From assembly GCA_035610365.1 (NCBI GenBank), contig CM069435.1, positions 12,513,123 to 12,577,122 of the forward strand: a stretch of DNA of 64,000 nucleotides. Direction: 5' to 3'. The DNA comes from Aquatica leii. Lineage: Eukaryota > Arthropoda > Insecta > Coleoptera > Lampyridae. Made by a program: the position numbers and the translations under genes. The notes beneath the pieces were generated by a model that saw only the letters and a list, made by a program, of their open reading frames with translations, made no database searches and had not been told where the DNA came from. Shown here piece after piece: positions 58,898 to 64,000 of this stretch; the first letter of the stretch is position 1, and every line of letters begins with the position of its first letter.

Positions 58898-59058
58898 AAA
58901 ATCCCATAAAATCTTCAGAAATCTTCTTAAAATCGCTTAAAAACCCTTGGGATTCATAAAATCTAGTAAAATCTTTAAAAACCCAGCAAAATCTCTGGAA
59001 ATACGTAAAATCTTGAGAAATAAAATTTTTGCAAGATTTCATAAAATCTCATAAAATC
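58898..59058. repeat. Irregular AAAATC array
   Basis: Nine AAAATC words, mostly as (C/T)(A/T)TAAAATC(T/C), occur in 161 bases with irregular spacing, together with variants such as GAAATC and AAAACCC. They lie next to the boundary with Tc1 copy 2. Clustered short words near an element's end are often transposase-binding sites. Confidence 0.8.
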
Positions 59059-59439
59059 CCCTATAATTCGATAAGTTTTTCACGTTGTCGGACAGTCAGA
59101 CTCAGACTCGTTCAGACGTGTCAGACGTCAGTCGCGCAGCACACTGCACATTAAACAGTAGTTTCCAGTGGCAATATAACTGCATAATGTTGTGTGTTTT
59201 TCGTTGCATATTTTTTTGATTTTATTTTATCAGGGAAAACAAAAAAGGCGTTAAAGAGTTAAGTGAGATTGAGTTTTCAATCAATCAATTCAATAAGTAA
59301 GTATAGAGTATACATTATAGTTAAGTTTTGTCAAAAAGCAGTACCTAATATAATCGTAAACAATTTTTCTTCTTGTATGTATATTATGTGAGCTAAAAAT
59401 TTTGTGATTTTTGATCGGTGTAGTGGTGTACAAAGGACG

Positions 59440-60450
59440 AGGGGTTGGTCACATTGCAAATTTGGTGTACAATTATCTTGTAAATGTTGCGAATATTTGC
59501 AAACGTTTCTTGCGAATGCCTACAAATGTTGCGAATGTTTGCAAATGTGTCAAATGTCTGACTAATGCGACGAATGCCGCACAAATATAGCGATTTTATA
59601 AGAAATGTGTCAAATGTCTGGAAAATGTGACGATTTTCAGTTATGGTAATGTACAATAGTAAGTAACTGAATTACCTAAATGGCTTTTGCATTATGGTAA
59701 TACTTTTGAAATTTGATGCCAAACATAAACGGTGTTTTCTTCAGTTCCATAATATAAGAAGAAAAGTAATCAATATACTTGTGTTAACTTTATTAAATAT
59801 TTTTAAAAATAAATTTATGCAAATGAAATATTGTTTTCATACCGATTATTTATGCGTGTATACGTGGGATACTGTCAGATAATAGTTGTATGCCAATCAT
59901 GCGTTTTTTAATCTGCATTTGAACGTTTGTGCAAGTTAGCATTAACAGTTAAAACTTCGATTAACATATGGAACCGGTTGAATCTGAACACATATTTTTT
60001 AGCTAAATTGAACACAAATATTGTCTATTAGCATTCCTTTTTTCCGCCTTTTTTATTAAAAACATTCTTAAAATTAATATTCTTTCCAATGCAATTAGTG
60101 CTTTGGTCGAGTTAGAACTCTTCGTCGTGAATTGACTTAAGAGTTGATACTGAGTTTGATACCAAAAGAAAAATATAAAGATTATATTTTAGACCTTCAT
60201 ACAAAAACTTTCCTGAAAAATTTTTATTTTTTAAATACGTTATATATTTAATAAACAAATGGCGTAACTGAAATTTCGTGAAAATGTGACGAATAAAACG
60301 TTTCGATGAATGTTATTAACATTTAGCGCAAGTAACAAATGTTGCAAATTTCTACAAATTTAACAGATGTGTACAAATGATACAATGTCTGCAAATGTTA
60401 CAAAAGAGTATCTCGCGAATTTGGCGAATGTCAAACTTTGTGTACAATGA
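59440..60450. repeat. Two arrays of degenerate AAATGTTGCGAATG-like words
   Basis: The first array (about 59470-59640) repeats variants of TGCGAATGTTTGCAAATGT and GTGTCAAATGTCTG. The second (about 60285-60440) repeats CAAATGTTGCAAATTTC, ACAGATGTGTACAAATG and GGCGAATGTCAAAC in the same orientation. GTGTACAAT appears at the left of the first (59465) and the right of the second (60439). They may be the two ends of a separate insertion or the remains of one expanded array. Confidence 0.7.
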
Positions 60451-60689
60451 ACGGATATGTGGTCAAACTTTCTACTAAAGATGATGAATTTGTTTTAATA
60501 TAAATAAAGTTTAACCACTAGTGGCGGAATAATAATTTTTTCAAATTTCTTACTTATATGATTTTGATAAAATGTAGTATGTGGAAGTCCTGCAGTAGTA
60601 CTATTTACTGCATTATATCAGATTAGGGATAACATTTATTCAACATCGGTGTATCATAAGGGGGATTAATTATTATTAATTTTAGAATT

Positions 60690-61270
60690 TCAGAAACTGA
60701 TTTGGAGATCCGTACAGATAATACAGAAGATACGAGAGAAGATATTTTCATTTTGTTCCGAAAGAAATACAATGTAGGATTGGTAGGGTTTGACAACTTT
60801 GTCTTTTGCAGAAATCGATGAAAATGATATAAAACATGTAGAAGAATTTGGAAGAAATAAAATCGTCAATTTATTCCCAGAAAACATGGAACATTATTTG
60901 GGCTATTTTAAGTCAACACCAGCACATTTTTGTATTATGCCTGGACAAATAAAACTAATTAAAAAAATTCAGGAATTTTGTAAATATCTTGAAGGAAATA
61001 AAACGAAAACGGCAAAAAAATCAGAGGAAAAATGCTCGGCGAAGAACTCAAAACAGTCGAATGTTGTCAGCCGCAGAAAAAGCTTTTATTTATCATTAAA
61101 GTCAAGGTCGAAAATATCAAGGAATATTGTAATTGCTGAAAATGTACCGAGCGAACCAAATAAATCATCTGACCGGTCTCAAACATCTTCGACGGCATCA
61201 CAGTCGTCCGTCCAAGATTCCACTCAAGATATTCCAAAGAACGATATTTTAAAAAAGGCGATCAGGTAGA
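60690..61270 (+). pseudogene. N-terminal exon of the unassigned DDE transposase
   Basis: An acceptor-like AATTTCAG precedes an open stretch. The continuous part (60790-61269, 159 codons, no ATG required) contains ENDIKHVEEFGRNKIVNLFP, STPAHFCIMPGQIKLIKKIQ, a Lys-rich linker and a Ser/Gln-rich segment (SSTASQSSVQDSTQDIPK). The first part looks like a small helical DNA-binding or SAM-like module, the second like a flexible linker. A TAG at 61267 follows, although similarity appears to continue. Confidence 0.5.
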
Positions 61271-61790
61271 TTCAAGAATATCTACGATCTAAATTACCAA
61301 ACGCAGTTTTGACGAAATTACTTTTAGATTTGCCAAACTCACACTTGAAGTCGATTTACAGGATACTTGTTTCTTAAAATGTTTATGTGCTCACAAAACA
61401 TACGTATTTTTAAAAGCCCGCGGGGCAGTTGGATGTTATCGAATTTTCACCGACATTTTAGAACGCACTTGCCAAGCTTTGTAAGCTTAAGAACGAGTTT
61501 AATAATATTGTACTAAGTACGCCTGAAGTGAGAAATTCTATTACGTTACTTGACCTAGACATAACAAATAGTACTAAAGTGTCTAGTTTTTTTCAGGCTT
61601 TAGTAAAAAATACAAATTCTTGGGAATACAAGGAGCAAAGATATGAGAAAAATTTAAAAGAATTCTGTTCATGGCTGTATTTGACAGGGGGCCGTTTAAT
61701 GTATGAAACACTACATTTAAATCTAAAAAACATTATTCCAAGCCCATCAACAATAAAAAAAATATAATAGAGAATCAGGTTATTCAAGAA
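61271..61790 (+). pseudogene. Linker region of the unassigned DDE transposase
   Basis: After several stops, the frame 61528-61767 reads VSSFFQALVKNTNSWEYKEQ, FCSWLYLTGGRLMYETLHLN and IIPSPSTIKK, then ends in TAA next to IIENQ. This 'LY..GG...YE.L..N....P...T' order is typical of proteins in this transposase group, which I remember from other insects and cnidarians but cannot name. Confidence 0.5.
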
Positions 61791-62324
61791 GGGCAGCTAA
61801 GATTTGCAGAATTAAAAGAATTTTTAATAAATAACAAATACCCTATGAAGGTTTGGTTAGGCGAAGATTAAACTGCCATAACAAACCGTATTCAGTATTG
61901 TCCGAATAATAATAATCAGTTGATTGGATTCACCCCAAAATTGGACGAAGATGGGATGCCAATTCTAAACAGCTTTCCATTTCAATCATTAGAACAAATT
62001 GAAACTTATTTTAAAGAAGAATTCAAATCTAACTATATCAATATAATAATTGCTCAACCTCTAACAGATAACGCATCTAGCTTTTGCTTATGTGTTTATG
62101 GAACCAATAATAAATTTAACGCCGAAGATGTAGGCAAAAGATGGAGTAAAATTGAATACTTGGCAAATGAGATAGGTATTTGTATTGAAGGTTTTTCTAC
62201 CGATGGCGATTTCCGGATGCCAATTCCTGATTCAGAGGTTAAGTCAGATTGGTACTTTGTTAAAGATTTCAGTGATGATGAGCCTTTATGTATTCAAGAC
62301 ACTGTCCACACGCACAAAGCTTAA
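61791..62324 (+). pseudogene. Catalytic region of the unassigned DDE transposase
   Basis: The frame gives KVWLGED, a TAA at 61869-61871 in place of a sense codon, then TAITNRIQYCPNNNNQLIGF. FCLCVYGTNNKFNAEDVGKR and CIEGFSTDGDFRMPIPDSE follow, and then LCIQDTVHTHK. The likely acidic residues are the Asp in GED, the Asp in STDGD and the Asp in IQDTVH. The frame is lost at 62320 by a single extra base in CACACGCACAAAGCTTAAA. Confidence 0.65.
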
Positions 62325-63015
62325 AACAGTGTTTCTAAAAGAAACAGTAATACTAACCTTAGGAGATTACATTATTTCTAGCGAGCATTTAAAAGTTTTA
62401 ATCCAAAGCGAGTCCAAAGATAAACACCATTTGACTCATTCTATGTTAAATCCTTCTGACAAAATGAATTTCGATTCCTTTGAAAAAATGACACAAGAAA
62501 AAGTTGTGAATTCCTTGTTAGCATACGTTCCTGGCAGCAAAGCTACTGCTACATTTAAAAAAATGTCAAAATACATACTAGATGCTTTTCTTGACAAGGA
62601 GTTATCTCCAATAAATCGCATATTTAAAATGTGGTCAGCAGTGTTTTTCTTTAGAATCTGGAGATATACAGTTTCAAAGAGCAATGCGCATACAATGACC
62701 AAAAATTTTATAACATTAAATTGCTATACTTGCGTAGAAATAAATGCACACTGCCTTGTTGCATATATAAGAAGATGTAGAACAAATCCTAACAGTGTAT
62801 TTTGTCCATGGCTACTAAGTAGTCAACCATACGAAAAAACATTTAGGCTTTTAAGGTCTCTTACCAGTCCATTTTCAACCATTGTAAATTTCTCTATGTT
62901 TGAGGTACTTTATCGACTTAATAGAGCTGAGCTCTTAAAGAAAATATCACAAGAATTAGGTAAGACTTTGTACATATCTCTTAAACACTACTTAAATAAA
63001 AATGCTTCCAAGTAA
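62320..63015 (+). pseudogene. C-terminal part of the unassigned DDE transposase
   Basis: A long frame contains SSEHLKVLIQSESKDKHHLT, NPSDKMNFDSFEKMTQEKVV, SPINRIFKMWSAVFFFRIWR and FCPWLLSSQPYEKTFRLLRS with LTSPFSTIVNFSMFEVLYRL. The 'W-L-x-S-Q-P-x-E-x-x-F-R' stretch supplies a Glu that would be the final acidic residue. It ends at 63015. A further exon after TTTAAG at 63085 (GSYKFAREGHRRIGNKKTPD) and one after TTTTTTCAG at 63753 (SVINIGIEEILDLGEENCEQ) probably follow. Confidence 0.7.
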
Positions 63016-64000
63016 ACCAAAAAATTAAATTTAGAAAAGTCATTATGTAATTTTATTTCACATATTTAATATTTTTGATTTAAGGATCGTATAAATTTGC
63101 CAGAGAAGGTCACAGAAGAATAGGAAATAAAAAAACTCCAGATAATACTGTGATGCCCTCAGAGGCTGACATTAGTTCCACTATTAACAAAGCCTTAGAA
63201 AACATTAACTCAGTTTTTTTGGGCTTGGGCATTGATGTGACAGATACTACCTATTAGAAACCTATTCTAAAAGCCTCAGAATTTAATGATATTCTGGAAG
63301 AAAACATTGAACAAGGTACTGATCATGTTCATTTTAAGACATTAATTTGTTTTCGATTGAAAAACATATTTAAAAGTACTATAATGCCAATAACTAACAA
63401 CTAATAAAATACTTTCCATGTTTTAAACTTCATCGTGTAAAAGTAATTTAATTCAGTAACTGCTATAAGTTGCCTAGTGTAATTCTGAATAATTTATAGG
63501 TATGTAATATTACAAACATGTCATACAAAATTCTTCAATAGTCTCCTAGTATGAATTAAAAGTTAATTCAAACAAAATTAAATTTATAAATTGTTTATAA
63601 ATCAAAATTATAAACTTGTTAATGTATGAATTACCACTAACCAAATAAATTTCATTTTAAACACGACTCACTTAAAATGCGAAAACATGTAAAAAAATGC
63701 TTTCTTTGCCAATTAAATCAATGTTATTGTTAAATTTATAAAACTTTTTTCAGATAATTCAAATGAAAACTCGGTTATTAATATAGGCATAGAGGAGATA
63801 CTTGATTTAGGCGAAGAAAATTGTGAACAAAATTTAAATTTGTTAAAAGATCAACACTGGAGTTACTGCCGGCAAAATAGATACAGAACATGATATTAAC
63901 TCCTTTTTAAAAGTAACGCTAACTACAGGAAAAACTATGATTGTTAAAAAATCAACACTCGTTTAGCTTTTTCAAACTAGTGGAAATCTAAAATTAAGCA

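Larger units (their letters stand above)
58858..64000 (+). mobile_element. Large unassigned DDE element, continues past the window
   Basis: It starts where Tc1 copy 2 breaks off (GGGGTGGTTGACTCCTAG). It contains an AAAATC array, a promoter-like stretch with repeated CAGAC words at 59090-59150, a probable untranslated first exon, two arrays of AAATGTTGCGAATG-like words, and transposase exons from 60690. The right terminus lies outside the window, so terminal repeats cannot be tested. Confidence 0.55.

Noticed and set aside
1-64000. CRISPR arrays, rRNA, operons or bacterial promoters
   Set aside because: The window is eukaryotic (spliced genes, LINEs, LTR elements); no regularly spaced direct-repeat array of CRISPR type was seen.

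Overview
The window is AT-rich nuclear DNA from an arthropod, most likely an insect. The evidence is an insect-like SRSF2/SC35 coding segment, introns with GT..AG borders inside transposase genes, and a dense mix of piggyBac, hAT, Tc1/mariner, pogo, Gypsy, Copia and LINE remains. No species can be named from the sequence. No intact conventional host gene was recognised: almost everything that codes is a transposable element, usually broken, and many elements are nested. One small secreted-protein-like reading frame at 49.2-49.6 kb may be a host gene.

Layout, 0-13 kb. A short hAT-like remnant (2.0-2.2 kb) is followed by a perfect 76-bp-arm palindrome (2698-2854), an antisense LINE with endonuclease/RTE-type reverse transcriptase (2.96-4.55 kb), an antisense Copia gag relic (5.8-6.3 kb), a 1436-bp solo LTR (6473-7908), a DNA transposon with an unassigned DDE transposase (8145-11242), and a second solo LTR of the same family (11287-12717).

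13-25 kb. A nearly complete piggyBac (13099-15987) carries, besides its spliced transposase, the RRM and start of the RS domain of the splicing factor SC35/SRSF2. A foldback-type element (about 17772-19394) follows, then a pogo-like scrap, then a degenerate Gypsy element (20651-25121). The last part of its polyprotein is half of a TARG1/OARD1-like macro domain.

25-44 kb. This part holds a piggyBac C-terminal relic, an antisense Jockey-like LINE (29.3-31.2 kb), an LTR-like stretch (31.4-33.2 kb), a complete hAT insertion with a perfect 8-bp target duplication (33719-37666) that contains a pogo-type MITE, a Tc1/mariner element with long terminal repeats (38851-42020), and an antisense piggyBac that lacks its third catalytic region (42.3-43.7 kb).

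44-64 kb. This part holds a hAT scrap, a 2.6-kb element with 23/24-bp terminal inverted repeats and no recognisable transposase (44345-46957), the small secreted ORF, an old Gypsy relic split by a third solo LTR (51092-52405), a non-autonomous hAT derivative (55111-56747), and a second Tc1/mariner copy sharing the 38-codon first exon and intron position of the first. That copy is cut by a large unassigned DDE element running to the window end, with arrays of AAAATC and AAATGTTGCGAATG-like motifs at its start.

The two best candidates for something new are the piggyBac carrying an SR splicing factor segment and the Gypsy polyprotein ending in an ADP-ribose-binding macro domain. The two unassigned DDE transposons (8.1-11.2 kb and 58.9-64 kb) are the next best.
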